Shown here one piece after another: positions 42,354-55,574 of a stretch of 64,000 nucleotides of DNA. How positions within the stretch are numbered: the stretch's first letter is position 1; the number at the start of each line of letters is the position of its first letter. The position numbers and the translations under genes were made by a program. The DNA comes from Paracyclopina nana (taxonomy: Eukaryota; Arthropoda; Copepoda; Cyclopoida; Cyclopettidae): NCBI GenBank assembly GCA_019096065.1, contig JAGUCH010000002.1:13156501-13220500 (forward strand), written 5' to 3'. The notes beneath the pieces were generated by a model, which saw only the letters and a program-made list of their open reading frames with translations, ran no database searches and was not told the origin of the DNA.

Positions 42354-44355
42354 TTCTCATGCTTCTTGGCTTTTCCCCTCATTTCCTCAAGATGAAAAGT
42401 GCTTTCCATGTCTCGAGACCCCGGTTTCAATTTTCCATTAATTGTGCACGCCCCAGTTGCAACGAGGCCAATATGCTCTAAAATACCACTTACAAGAATT
42501 AGGAAGCAACGAGTTTAATGCACCCTTTCATCCGAATCAGTCAGCATTCCTTATAAGTGGGGAAAAACCACCAATATCGGGCCGTTTTAGGTAATTGCTG
42601 ACAATTTTAATTTTTTTTGCTGTGGCAACTTTCGAAAACATAGTATCCATCAAGCTAGCTATTTTTAAGCATAGAGCATCAAATTGAAAATACCAATTTT
42701 AAAAATGGCGATTTCACAGTTGTTTGTTGGGCCAACTTGCTAGCTGCGGTGAAAAAAGTGCAAAGCCTCAAATATGAGGCATATAATTGACCAGTTCATA
42801 CACTGGTAATAAACAATTCTGAAAATAACTGTTATTAAAATGTGGGCCAAGATGATCTATATGTGGGCTACAAGATGGATATTTTTTAGCGTCACTTCAA
42901 GAATTTAGCAAAAGAAAAGCTAAAGTAATGTTGACTCCAGTTCGCAGAGGCATCAACATTTTACGAATTAGCATTTTTATGAGACACTCTCCAGAAACGA
43001 AAATTAAGCCGAAAATTGATTTCGTAATAGCTCTTCGTGCAGCTACATATCAAAACCTGAACAGTAAGTTGCTCAAGAATTCAATGGGAACAATTTAAAA
43101 ACACGTCGCGCAACCCTTTAAACCGAGCACAAATTGCAGGTTGGTTAATTGAAATTCCAATGCGGCCATTGCTAGAGTTGGAACAGTGATTATTCTAAAA
43201 TCAGTATTCAATACGCGCTACTTTAGTATATGGCAAATAGTGGGCTTAAGTTAATTAGTTTTCAGTTGGGGAATTTGTAATTAACTCTTACTGTATAGCT
43301 GGAGTGTGCTTGGCTGAAAAACGAGAACTGCTACTATCTATAAGGCTAAACTTTGTGGGGTATTCCAGCCAATTTGTTGTACAAACTGTCAAGGAAGGTG
43401 AAATCAGTCCCGTATATATGTAGAAGGTGAGGTTTACGATAATGACTCGTGAACATCACCCATAAATCCGTGTGAAACAAAGAGTGTCAAAAAAGGGAAT
43501 CAGATGAACCCATCTCGTGAGAAATTGTTCAATTTCATCCAAGAAGTCACGCGATGTTGAAAATTGGTTCTTTTTCCAGCCCATATATGAGAGCAAATAA
43601 AGCGCTTTTTTCCCCTTGACATTGCGTGGATAGATGCGATTTCAATCAATTTGAGCCAACGAGCTCGAATTTGCCACATAAAGTGTAACGACTAAGGCGT
43701 GGCCTTCCCATCCACTTCGTGAAGACATAAAAAGTAGAAGAAGAATGAGCATGAGCACGCCTAATGAGAGAGAGAGAGGCTGCTAGTTAAAAGTCGAATT
43801 TGACTAGATCAATTTTCCCATTTTGGAGATAGGAAGGCAGCAGCAACAACATCAACTATGAAGATGTTGGCTGCAGATAAGGCTCATCAACCTGGCCAGA
43901 CAAAAACTCCCCAGAGATAAAAACTGAGCTCAATTGAAAAAAAACCTACAGGAATGTTCTGCACAAAAAGGCAGCTCAGAGCAGCACGTGCTAGAACTTT
44001 AGGTATCAAGGGACCCATAATAATAAGCAAGATTTTTCAGCCAAGGCCCACACGTTGTGCTTAGCTGCTGCAGATTATTGAAGCACCCAGCTCCCTTCTA
44101 TAGTACATTAGTATAATGTCCCGCGTTTAATTTGCAAACTTTTCCCCCCATTTCCTCCTTGCGAGCATAGTCGTGACCTAATGCAATGCGTTTGCAGTGA
44201 TGGCTCTCGTGGGGCCAGCTACATGCATATGGCAATAATAATGCCAAGATGAATCCTGCCAATTAAACGGAGCAGCAGGTGATCAAATGCTAGAAATTCT
44301 CTCTATTATAATATTCCTGTATAGAGTTATATGTACGTGTTATAACATAATAAGC
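42354..44355. other. Intergenic, retroelement to La gene
   Basis: About 2 kb with only short chance ORFs. Contains the 3' flank of the minus-strand La-type gene. A short GA run (43767-43780) is present; no other feature recognised. Confidence 0.4.
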
Positions 44356-46484
44356 TTATTGGGACTCACGGAGTTGCGCCAGGGCCTTCTTGAACTTGCC
44401 ATTTTCAGCGTAAAAGTCGGCCTGCCATTTCACACGAAGCGAGTCGCCATCATACGCAAGGCCGCTATATCTGTACTTGTCCATGAACCCTTGAGCCTTT
44501 TCTCGGCTATCGAAAGTGACAAATACGCCTCCCGTAAAGCGCCATTCGCTGTCACTGCAGCCGAACCTGAAGACCCTCTTGCGCAAGGCTACAGGGCCTT
44601 CGAATCCCTTAAAGTACTGAATCAGCTCCTGCTCGGAAGTGTCCTGAAAGCAATTGAGATGTTAATAAAAGAGGCATAATTTATGCCCCCTTCGAAGCTG
44701 ACCATTTTATCAAAGCCCGAGATGTAGAGCGTCTTGCCAAGAGTGTCGACATCAAACTGATCATTGAACTCAATCCTGCCATTGAAAAATTCCGTCTGCC
44801 ACTTGACACGCAATTTGCTGCCATCCTTGTACTTGAGGCCTCGTTGGCCTTTGTAGTAGAAATCCGAAGCATCTTGATGTGAGGCAAAAGTCACGAACAC
44901 CGAGCCCATAAACTCACGTTTGGGTTCCTAGACAAAAAGGTCCTTGATGGATAGAAGATGGTGGTAAACTTTTTCACAAGTAGTATACAACCTTTTCTTC
45001 CTCCTCCTCCTCCGCCAAGTCGTCATTGTTGTTCTCTTCATCCCTGACGGGCATTGTCCGCTGGCGTATATTGACCACGTTCCTGAAGTTGTTCTCGAAA
45101 TACTCGATGAGGTCGTCCAAAGTGGTCGTGCCTTTGTCGAAGCCCCAAACAAACAGAGTTCTCTCCTATGGCAATCAAAAAGAAAAAGCACGTAAAACAA
45201 CAAAATTCTGAACTCCCCCACGAAGTTTGGAGCACGAAAAAGTGGAACACCGAGGCAAATGTCGACGAAGGCATATTTGTCATCGTCTAAATTATACCAA
45301 GAGAGCTCATAAATCAAGCCAAATCCTCCTTTTCCGCCATAGATTAAAGATTTGAGAAATTTTCCCCAGCTACTGCTAACTAAGTATGGCAGATTTTCCT
45401 GCATAATGTCCTCAAAAACGGAGGCAATGGCGCGTGAAAGGCTCTTTTCTTTTCATATATAGACTTGCCTGCAAGGAAATTCGCCTCGCCTCGTTGAATT
45501 CAGGCAGGGGCTTGTTAGGGTTTCGCCGGATCCGACCTTTGCCCATGCCCCAATTATCCACCTAGCACAAAAGGAACAAAATACATATATCTTATAATTG
45601 ATGTAACGCTCTCGTAATGAGACTTTGATTGTTATATATCACTCGCCTGCAGCAAACCGTTTGGGGATTTGGAGACAGCCGTCAAAACAACAGAGGGATC
45701 TTGAGTTAAGCTCCTCAGCCTCTTGAATGACATCATGAGATCCATGTCGAACCAGCCTTAATGAGCAAATTTGGCATCATTACCATCATAACTCAAATCA
45801 AAGTTTCTGACTCACCGTCCTCGAGCTCTTCAAGCTTTGCCAACATCCACTTATCCCTTGGGAAATTGTAATCTCCGAAATAGTGCTCCACCTAAACAAT
45901 AAGTACATTAGGGACAACTTCCACTCATAGGTGGCGCTTTTTTGAGTGGGCAGCACGGCTGATGGGCTGGCTTGGCCACTAGCGATTTTTGAAAAATCAT
46001 TCAGATGCTCACTTGTCTGATGATCTTCTTTTCCAGCTCAGTTAATGGCTCTAATTGTTGGAGGCTGACATTGGAGGATTTATGAACAGATCTTGCACCA
46101 TCATGGTAGCTGCAACAAGAAGATTACAACGAAGAATTTTTTGCCAAGAAAGCCAAGCAAGGCGAGGATTAATTCTCATATAGTAGTAGTAAATTACCTG
46201 GTTTCTAGGTCGTCTAGGCAAGGAGCTTGCGAGATTGACTTTTCGTTGCTGTTCTCATTTCTCATCTGTCGAAGAGATTTGAGCATCGCGACCAGACCTC
46301 CGGGGCCAGAGGCTGTTACCATTGCGTAGGGATGAGATCGAGTGGGCGAAGCCGACGAAGAGGCCGTTTTTGTGGGTGATTTAGACCGTTGGGACCTTGG
46401 AGAGGGATTTTCAGTCTCTCCCGGCAAAGAAGTGCTTTCTAGATTAAGTTCGCTTAATCGACGAGCCAATGCATGGCCTCTCAT
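44356..46484 (-). CDS. La-motif RNA-binding protein (La/SSB family)
   Basis: Binds RNA 3' ends, in its family the UUU-OH of Pol III transcripts. Exons: 46484-46198, 46109-46013, 45891-45816, 45756-45647, 45561-45469, 45165-44992, 44927-44703, 44643-44356; 1350 nt, 449 aa, all in phase. A Ser/Pro-rich head of about 110 residues is followed by the La motif (ELEKKIIRQ, VEHYFGDYNFPRDKWMLAKL, FDMDLMMSFKRLRSLTQDPS). RRM1 is at about 222-330 (ERTLFVWGFDKGTTTLDDL; GSVFVTFASHQDASDFY). A second RRM-like domain is at about 340-440 (KTLYISGFDKMD; GGVFVTFDSREKAQGFMDKY). Two introns begin with GC instead of GT (after 45647 and 45469). The long N-terminal head is unlike classical La and could indicate a lineage-specific form. 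Confidence 0.88.
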
Positions 46485-46912
46485 GGTGCCTAACTTTCGC
46501 TATCTACCAGGCCTAAATATACACGTTTCAGTAGTTGTCAGGACGGCAAAGTTCCGGAGATGATGGCCGTGGAAAAGGGAATGAGTAAATATGGCGGCGA
46601 TCTGCGACGGAGCAAAAACTAGGTCGAGGCTACTTATAAAAGTTTGAAAAAAGTTCGCAAATGACTTTTTATAGGCTCCTGTTACTGAACTACCTCTAAC
46701 TTTTAAAATAATACTGATCTACAATTGAAAAATATCTTATGATTGATTAATTCGATGATTTTTCGCTAAATTAAGCTAGGTTTTTCGCCTAAGAATTAGT
46801 TACTCGGTTGACTTAACAAGTTGCAACACGATCGTCATCAGCTCTAAGTTGTTTAGTGAAATGTTTACACGTGTACCGAAGTTTAATAGTGGTATTTTTA
46901 TTTCGTGTGTGA
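46485..46912. promoter_or_regulatory. Divergent intergenic region, La gene and 46.9-kb gene
   Basis: About 430 bp between the La start codon (minus) and the open frame of the next gene (plus). Likely shared promoter and 5' UTRs. Confidence 0.35.
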
Positions 46913-47228
46913 GTCATTCCACTTTGTGAAAGGCATTGTGCATTAAGTGAAAACGCTAAATGCACTTCCAGAGCTGACTGTCAAATTCGGGAAACACCAG
47001 AGAGTGACGATGAAAAGTCCACGCCTCTCGTTGAAAATTTAATGAAGGCCATTCATTCGCGAGGCCGCCTTTCCCGAGGAGTAATCGATGGTAAGTGATT
47101 GCAGCCAAAGCTCATCAGTCACTGAGGGGGCCATGTTTTTTTAACTCTTGAATAATTCATGCATCTTAAAAACCTTCAATTTTGTTTCTCTTCAAGGAAG
47201 CAACTCGAGTGGATCGAAGGAAAAAAAG
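46913..47228 (+). CDS. 5' exons of an unidentified gene (partial)
   Basis: An open frame from 46913 reads into a GTAAGT donor at 47091. The first ATG in frame is 47042, reading MKAIHSRGRLSRGVID. The frame upstream of it also looks coding (RETPESDDEKSTPLVENL), so translation or an exon may start earlier. The second exon, 47197-47228, follows CTCTTCAAG and joins in phase (GSNSSGSKEKK) to a strong GTAAGC donor at 47229. Later exons were not found in the window, implying a first major intron of more than 16 kb or exons too short to see. I do not recognise the protein. Confidence 0.55.
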
Positions 47229-50200
47229 GTAAGCGGAAAAAGCAAGTTCAAGACTGCTAATTGAAAATCTAGAGTAGATATTGCTTGCTGTAGTTTAAGG
47301 TAGTGCATGGTGGTGTGTTGATGAAACTGCTGATAAGTCCCATGTAATTATGGGCACATATCTCTCCATACTAACGAGACTCTGGAGCTATCTTGCAGCA
47401 AAGTGGATGTGCAGCCCTCATCTTTCTTGGACGAAGGAGAGTGCTGCTGCTGTACTTGCTGAAAATCCATAAAGGGACTTTACACTCTTGAAAGGAAAAG
47501 GGGGGAAGAACTAATCTCCTGTGCTGAGAAGGCTTGAAATCTGGGCCAGTCTCTCTTTAAGTAAATGAAAAGGGGGTGTACGTGTCATGTTGTTGTTGCA
47601 CAATGTTTTTAGCGGCATTTTTCATTGCAAGCCCCCTAGCTAACTTTTGGCATGAAACTGCATTGGCATTAACGAGTCAGAAAATATTCTCTCACAAAGT
47701 GTCACTGCCAACTAAGTGAAAACTCAATCTTCTCTTTGTTGTTATTGTTGTTGCAGATGAGATGATGCTGCAGGGCTTTCTCTTTCATAGAGTACACATA
47801 GCGGCTTAAGCTGGCCAAACTAATGGCAAGCATGTCGAATTTTCATCCGGATATCTTAGTTGCCAATGCATTATGTACATATAAATGAAGTCTCTATTAT
47901 CCATTTCTTCCTTGAGTTGTTGCACATTCCCCAACTGTACAAGTTTGACAGGGGCTTGTGCAGAAATTGCACTCATTAGCAAAGTTAACTTCATTGTCAT
48001 TACAAAGGTGATTTAGGTAGGAGGACTCTGGAGGAGTCGCTTTGTCGGCCCAGATTGAGAGGCTAATCAGATCAGGATGATGCATTGTTTCCTTTTTTCC
48101 ATAGCCTAGCTTTCCAGCTCTAATGGCTGCTATGTGTGTGCAGTGCTTACACACAAAATGTAGCAGCGGCAGGATTTCATTCTTCCAAACCATTTGGTAT
48201 GTAAATTCGTGGCTGCCATTGCAGTTTTTCTCTGCGAGAGGCAAAGACACTGCTGTACAGCCTTCTTTCCCTCGCCAATTAAGGAGAAGAAGGGTTTTTT
48301 GATCGATGCGCAGCTCAGAGCTACATATTTGTCGTAACGTGTGACTGGCATTGACAAATGGCGCCATGACCTCCTAAAACTCTCTGCTTCTGCCCTTGTC
48401 ATTCGAGTTGACTCCTAGCTGCTACTGCAAATCAGCATCCTCATCATCATTCTTCTCTAAAACTAGATTCAGGATTAGATTTGCATCGTGGAGAGGAAAA
48501 TGAATTATCCACGCTTGACACGTGCAGACCATGAACCCTTTTTCGCAGCTCCTAAAACTCGCCTTCTAATTCACCCTCAAAAGTGAAGTGTTCAATGGTT
48601 GTCGTGAAAGCGGAGATTCTTGGCCTTTTTTGTAGCTTTGAACCGCAACACACACATCTTTCAGCAAAGTTAATTAAGCAAAAAACTGCTCTCGTCATAA
48701 AAAAAGCTGCCCCCTTTTCAAAGCTTTTGAAAGGAGGCTTTTAAGGATTCTCGAGCATTTTTGCTCTTTCTGTTGTCGACATTGGCGAGGAGAAAAAATG
48801 TCATACGAGATTGTTTTCGTTTTGCTTCGAGGGACAACTGTGTGCGGCAGCAGCATCAACTCTTCTTGTTGGCTCCAAAATGTATCATCCACGCCACATG
48901 ATTTATATTATAGAATGTGTGGCTCAAGAAAACTTGGTCCTCCCTTCCAGAGTGGTTTACCAGGAGTATACCTTACTCATTTTTTCGTTGGTATTTTTTA
49001 TTGGTCTCGAATAATTAGAACGGAGGGGAAATGCAGTGCCTTCTTATTTTTCCACGACTGTGTCATAGTTACCTTGAAAATTTGCGGCAAAATCTCCAAG
49101 TCGTCGAGGAGCAGAGACAATATCAGGTAACGAGCAAAAAATACTGGCAATATTATTGTGCCACCATGGCTGACACCTTTTTTTACCCCAACTAGCTCTT
49201 GACTGGAATAGTGCAAATCTCAGCTGGTGGATACTATGCCCACCACAAGCGCTTTTTTCTTTCTCCTGCTTGAATTGGTTAGGCTTACAAGTTCTACTCC
49301 CATGGGACATCGTGTGGGGAAAGTAATCTCTTTCTAGCAGCCTTTTGAATCACAATGGCTTGAAAAGCAACAGCTCTTCTTCAGAAAGATATACTACTGT
49401 AGTATTCTCATTTTGAAGTTGCTCCAAATTAAAGTGGCCGAAAGGCATTCTCATATTTCACTACTTATATACAACTAGGTAGGCTAGGGCTTTCTCTCGG
49501 ATCCCCCAGAGTTTAGCCCCAAAAAAGCAGCTTGCTGCTCGAGGAAAAAGAAGAGAATTTTTCCCTCTCTTCTGTTACAACTTCTGTCAATGGAATTAAT
49601 CTTTCATATGCCATCTTGCCGCGTGCCTACTACTTTTCCACTTGGAAAAAGACCTTGGTCTCCTTAGCTTTTGATGTCATTTTCGTCTCAAAATCCTTCC
49701 TCGGCAGGATTATTAATCACGCCAAAAAAGAGGAGGGTTGCGTTGGTATGTTGCCAAAAACAAGCAGTGTAATGAATGAGCCAACATCCACTAATGATTC
49801 CAGATCGTAGAAGATGTAATCTTCAAAACCCCAGTCATAAACTTGCAGCGATTCGCATCTCTCTCTCGTAATAGAATGGGTATTTTTGAATGTGCACATT
49901 GTGGCCTCTGGCTGGTGAAAAAGCTCTTTTTGGCATTTGGCAGAATGAGACATGCCTTCTTCTTTATGTGCGAGCGAATCGTTTGCCAATCCTCCTTTTT
50001 TTGCTACTACCAGCACTGAGGGCACTTGCCCAGTGTGTTTCAATGTGTGCTTGCGCTCCAGGAGTCTTTGGGGGCCAGATTTAGATAAAGTTGATGTCTC
50101 CATCTCAGATTCTTGAGACTCCCACGTCCCTTCTTTTGTGAGTGAAACTACTTGGAGCTGTATCAAGCAAAAAATGCGCCCCGCTTTGCCTGGAAATGAC

Positions 50201-53200
50201 AATCCATATTTGGCCAGCAAGAAATAAAAGGTTTGGCCCAAAGAGCCTCCTCGTCTGCTGACATTGAATTACTGCCGGTGACCCGCTGTTTTAAGAGCAT
50301 CCTTTTTTGCAACATCAAATCAATTGTTGGTGTTTATCTTGCCTCCATAGTTTTCCCTAATGGTCAAGTCAATATTTGTCGCCACTCAAACAAGGGTTTT
50401 CTTCAAAACTCTCTGTTTTGCAACAACCTGGCCTGCTTTGTGAGCAAACATGAGCGCAAAGTTGGCAAACAATGCATAAAGTGCCTAGCTGCTACTATCT
50501 TCCTAGAGAAGCACAACTTTTCCACTTCAGATGCTCTTTTTCCCTGCCATTTTGCAATGCATTGACGAATGTGTGCCAAAAATCCTTGAGTTGCAAACCT
50601 GCAAAAATCGGCTCACTTTTTGTTTCAAGCGCCAGGTGGCGTCACCAATGTTTTTTTCCAAGTACCGGCCCGCCCAGCCTACAGCTGTGCAGCCTGCTGC
50701 ATGGTTCAGTTGAATGTAGCGCCACCTGGCGGAGCAATTTGATTCTTTGTCAGTTCATTATCAATCGCTTGGTGATTCATGCTTAATTGTAATTTTCACC
50801 CATCTAGAAATGGTCATGTTTTTTGGGGGGAGGAGGGGTACATAATGTCAATATAGAGCAGTCCATCAAATCAGCAAAAATCTGTGGGGTAGTGGTGTTG
50901 CGGTACCATTCTAGCAGTGCAGTGGTGAATCTAGAGCCCTTGGGAAATCTCTATTCAAACCCCTTGATGACTGGTTTGTCCTCATTATTCCCCATATGCT
51001 GTTTGCAATAACATCGGAGAAACGCCGTCTTTTATGTGATTTTTTGTCTCTATGGTCTAAATGTGCATGCTCATATCTTGCGTTTCGTCACGCGGCTTTC
51101 CGTTTAGTTCCGGGCAATAGGGTTTGATACACAACATTTCGAGACAAAGACACGATCCGGCATTAAATCAAGTTTAAGCCGTGATTTTTTCCCTCCGCCA
51201 CTGCAGAAATTCGAGCCGACATTTGTTGCCGTAGCGTCTGAATTTATTAGACGCGCAGGGTGTGGTTTTCCTCTTAAATTGATGTCGTCTCCTGATTATT
51301 CCAGGTGGCACAAGAAGCTACTTAAAGAAGGATTTCACATTTGTGCTCGCGAGCATTAGCGTGCGTATAGCAGGGTGTTTTAATGGAATTCATTCCATTT
51401 CGCCACGCCTAATATTATAAGGGCTCTCTTCGTCATCCCCTTCGTTTTCTGAAAATGGTTGCTGCTCTCACAAAGAACTGGGGTTGTGCTCAGTCATTCT
51501 TTCCCTAAAAGATTGTCGTCGTCGTCGTCACAAGTTCATATCGAAAACTCACTCAGTCTGGCATATTTGAGCTAGCATTCCTTTAAGATTGAAGCGTGCA
51601 TATGATAGCAGAGAAGGGGTGATATTTTGCATCTGCTTAAAACTCGTACTTTATATTTGAAGCGTTGACAAAAGCCCATGTCAGCATGCGCAAAAAATGG
51701 TTATATGGTGTCCATTCGTTGCGCATAATAATTCATGCATACTCTTTTCTGCAGGCGCGCATGTGGTGCATTTTTCCTTGCGGAAAAAATATTGTTGTTT
51801 ATAGCGAGAGTTGAATTCCTCTGGGGAAATGCCATGCATGTTCAATAAGTCGACAAGACGGATTAGGAAGAGATGATGCTTAAGTCGATGATGGGGAAGG
51901 TAGACACGAGTTCATAATGCATGACGAAGAAGGAGATGTCAAGTGGATTTCGTGGAGAAATCAGAGTAGTAAATTGTGGCTTCTAGGCCAAATCTTCTTG
52001 GCTGATGCAGCTTCGCAAGACCATCAAAAAGTTCCTACTCCTCAGAGTCCACACTGATGGCAATTTTCTGATCGGATATACTATAGAATTAGAGGGAGAA
52101 AACTTCCTCTGCAAATCTGCGGCTGATCTCCTCTTATAATAGAGAAGTGGTTCATGTTATGTCAGCACGTTTCACCACGGGCCAAACATGTACTGAGGGA
52201 AATATTGCATTGCCTGAGCGCATTGCTATTTTTGCCACTTTAAACCGTGCAACAACAGCATGTACCATTTGCAGAAACAGAATTTATAGCCAAATTTTGG
52301 TAACTCATTTTTTCGCCTTTTGCAAGTAACAACTTGAAAACGAATTCAAACTGGGTAAAATGGTTCTTCTGGAATCTTCCTTGCTATGAACAGTTAATGG
52401 CCGTATTATTGGTAAAAACGCCAACAGCTCAATTGATTGATGTACTTTGTACACTTCTGGGCACACTATAAATTTTCTCTATAGTGGCGCCATCAGTTGA
52501 AGTGGCGGCAAACCCACAAACTACATGTTTTATCTCTTCTCTATTGCATAGAGTTCAGCTCAAGCATAAAATAGGAGTGTAGATATGATGTCCCCTTCCA
52601 CAAATCGCGGGTGAACCCCCAAAGCTCAAGGAGTGATGATGTCCTACATGTCAAAGGCAACGACTGCGGATTCAATTTCTTGATAAGCACCACTACTGAA
52701 CATTGGATTTCTTGGCTGCTTTCTTTTCGTGTAAGGGCGGGCATTTTGCAACATTTCTGAAGGGAGATAAGATGAGGTGGATAATATTGAGCTGACGTAG
52801 CGCTAAGCTCGAGTGGATATAGCATGCTGACGCTTCTTTTTAAACTCGGAATTTCTCGCCCATCCATGACCGCCATTTTTCTTGGGGAATATCTGCTCTT
52901 TCGGAATCGAAGTCTTTGCGCACGCAGAAAGGTGGAAGAAGCTAGGGGAATTTGCATGAAAAAAGTCAGCAGAAGTTGAAGTTGGATGTGGGAACAAATC
53001 TGAAGCACTTTGATGATTACCACTACTGCTGTTGGAATAAGAGCTTGAAAGGAAAGCCTCTTCTTCGGTAGTTGGAAAGATCCTGATTGATATTAGGGTG
53101 TACCACGCTTTTCTCTTTCTTGTGGTTTCTCTCAATTTACAGAAAGCTGCCAGAGTGTATATACACCATGCACTTTGTGTGTTCCACTACATGATGTGGG

Positions 53201-54340
53201 GAGAGAGGAGAACACTTTGTTTGACACATTGTTGCCATTTTTACAGGACTTCACGATATGCTCTCGAAATGTTTGGGAAAAAAGTAGGTCAGCAGCTCGT
53301 GGTTTGAGCCATAAGTGCAGTTATGACGCAAGGTTGATTGGCAGATTTCTAATTAAATTCTGATCCAAGCTGAGGCAGTCAACATGTCTTCAAACTTGCA
53401 GGATTTCTCCATAGCTAATTAGTTAATGAGCAGTTGGCTGCGCCCCACCCTGCAAATGTATATATATTCCACTTTTGCGCCAGTCTGTTGAAAGATGAGC
53501 GGCCATACTCGTTCAATGGTTTCTTGGCAATCGTGTAAATGGCACCAGCAGCTTTCTATGAATGAAGGGGGATAAATAAGGGCAATCCATTGTTACACGC
53601 TGCAAAACACCCAAGTCTGGACTCGCTTCAAAGCAAAAATGCAAAGAGGGGGGAGTTTTTGTGTTTGCACATCGTAACAATTTCCCCTGGTGGTGCTGCA
53701 AGCACGTAAGTCGATTGGACTTGCACTGTGGGCGACGCCAAATTAATGCAGCCCCCCATATAGCCATGCTATACGTTCCCCCAGTGTGCAGAGTTTTGGT
53801 TATTTGCCCAGTCAATTATTACGGACCCAGAAGGATTGTGAGCATTGCACGAGGGCGGAAGTCAATTTACATTTTGTCAGTCTTTTGAGTGGCTCAAAAA
53901 GATGCTGAATAAATATAAGCTACTGACAACAAAGTTTTCTTGCTACCAGCAACAACCCCTTGACTTGAGCAGGGTTACTTCTACTATATTGACGTGAAAT
54001 TGCTTGGGGCTCGAGCTCCAAACAACAACAAAAAAGGAGGGAAAGAATTGAATTTGCATTATGGACGAGCATCAGTCATTGCTGGAGAATATCATGCAAA
54101 ACAAACTTTTTCCCATCCGAACTTTGTGTGCAATTCAATGTCACTGGAAAAAGAAAAGGACGGCGGTGGCTTCCTTTCTTTGCCTCAACTTTGCTTTTCA
54201 TTAATCAGAGCCCAACTTGGCCGAATTCTACTTAGAATTACAGTTGGAGACCAGTGCTGCCACCTATATGCGACTATTTCCGCCGACATCTCTCATTGGC
54301 CCTGCTTTCTTTCAATTTTCCTCTGGCGAGATCCACAACG
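47229..54340. other. Gene-poor region, probable long intron
   Basis: About 7 kb lacking any coding exon I can support. Contains short simple repeats (GTCGTC near 51510), an inverted pair of CGCCACCTGGCG motifs (50627-50726) and scattered chance ORFs, most starting at non-ATG codons. If the 46.9-kb gene continues to the right, this is intronic. Confidence 0.4.
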
Positions 54341-55574
54341 CCCAACAAAACCTTTTGGTATAGTTGACCACCAATGAAAAGGTAGTTGGTAAAAAATGGG
54401 TAGTTGAATTACCCAGAAACTTGGTTTTTAAGAATGCATGGCAAAAATTCACTTGGTTGCCACTACCATTTCCTGTAACTACCTTCCTACTATGTGACAG
54501 GCCTAGTGAAAACCAAGTACATTTTCATAGTACTACTACCATTTTTCTCACTATGCTGCAACCAGGCCATGAAGGTAGTTTCTAGCAAGTTACAAACTTG
54601 GGCAACACCACCTTTTTTTAACTATGTGCCCATCATGATGGGATGCTGCAAATTGTATTATTCATCTACTATGTTTTTTGTAACTACCTTTTCACGAGTC
54701 TGATACTATGTTCAACGCCTTAGGTGAAGTTGGCATCTAATCTAACTTAGTAAACTGTTCAGAGATGGCTCTGCTAGCAATTGAATAATTTGTGAAATTG
54801 TTCTTATCAATAACTTTTAATGGTTCTAAGATTTCAAAAATCATCATTAATGAATGTTGTTTAGAACAACATGAAAACTGAGTTAGAAAATATCATGCTT
54901 CTCATTTTCAAACAAAAGCTGAGATTTTTTTAATATTTCAATACTGTATACTATGTGTGTGATTCAGTCACTATCATCCACTCTTTTATTCTTATCTAAT
55001 CATTCAGCCATGCTGTCTAAGTTTAAGTTTGATAGTCAGCACCATCTTGCGCCTAAACTTAGCGCTGACTGTATGGAACTAACTGCTCATAAGAGGATGC
55101 TTGGTTAAAGGGCCTTGGAGAATAAAATCTGTTACACACTATGTCAACACTAGTGATGTCATCTAAGTTCATGCACCATCAAGTATGCTTGGATGTTTAT
55201 GTGGACCATGCTTAAATCAAAATAATGATATGATAATTACATTAATAAATAATCCTTTAACTTAATTACAACTAGGTAGTGCACTAGCAGTTACGTGGTA
55301 GTGAACCATGCGTCTGGTAGCAGCATTATGGTTGAAAGTTTAAAAGTATACACTATCAGTGCACTATGCTTAAATGATATGGTACATCACCAGTGGCTCA
55401 AGTCACTTTGAAACATAATGCACTATATCATTTTCACTAGCCCCTCACTACACCAACAAGGTGCCATAATCAATTTAATGCGTGTCTCCATTTAAGGGTG
55501 GTCAACTAGGCTGTCATATTTCGTTGGTAAGATAGTTGCAACATAGTTACAGGTTAAAACAGGGTTTTGTTGGG
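54341..55574. mobile_element. 1.2-kb TIR element, CCCAAC family
   Basis: Left end CCCAACAAAACC (54341-54352) and its exact complement at 55563-55574. The block at 54750-54945 is homologous to 4018-4215 inside the element at 2096-5024. No transposase ORF. An internal inverted pair GAAAAGGTAGTT/AACTACCTTTTC (about 54376 and 54690) may mark a nested insert. Confidence 0.55.

Noticed and set aside
47897-48367. 156-codon minus-strand ORF with a true ATG and several cysteines
   Set aside because: Single ORF in non-coding DNA with no recognisable domain, splice partners or composition bias; chance cannot be excluded.
49717-50241. 174-codon minus-strand ORF
   Set aside because: Begins with TTG, and neither its composition nor its flanks suggest an exon.
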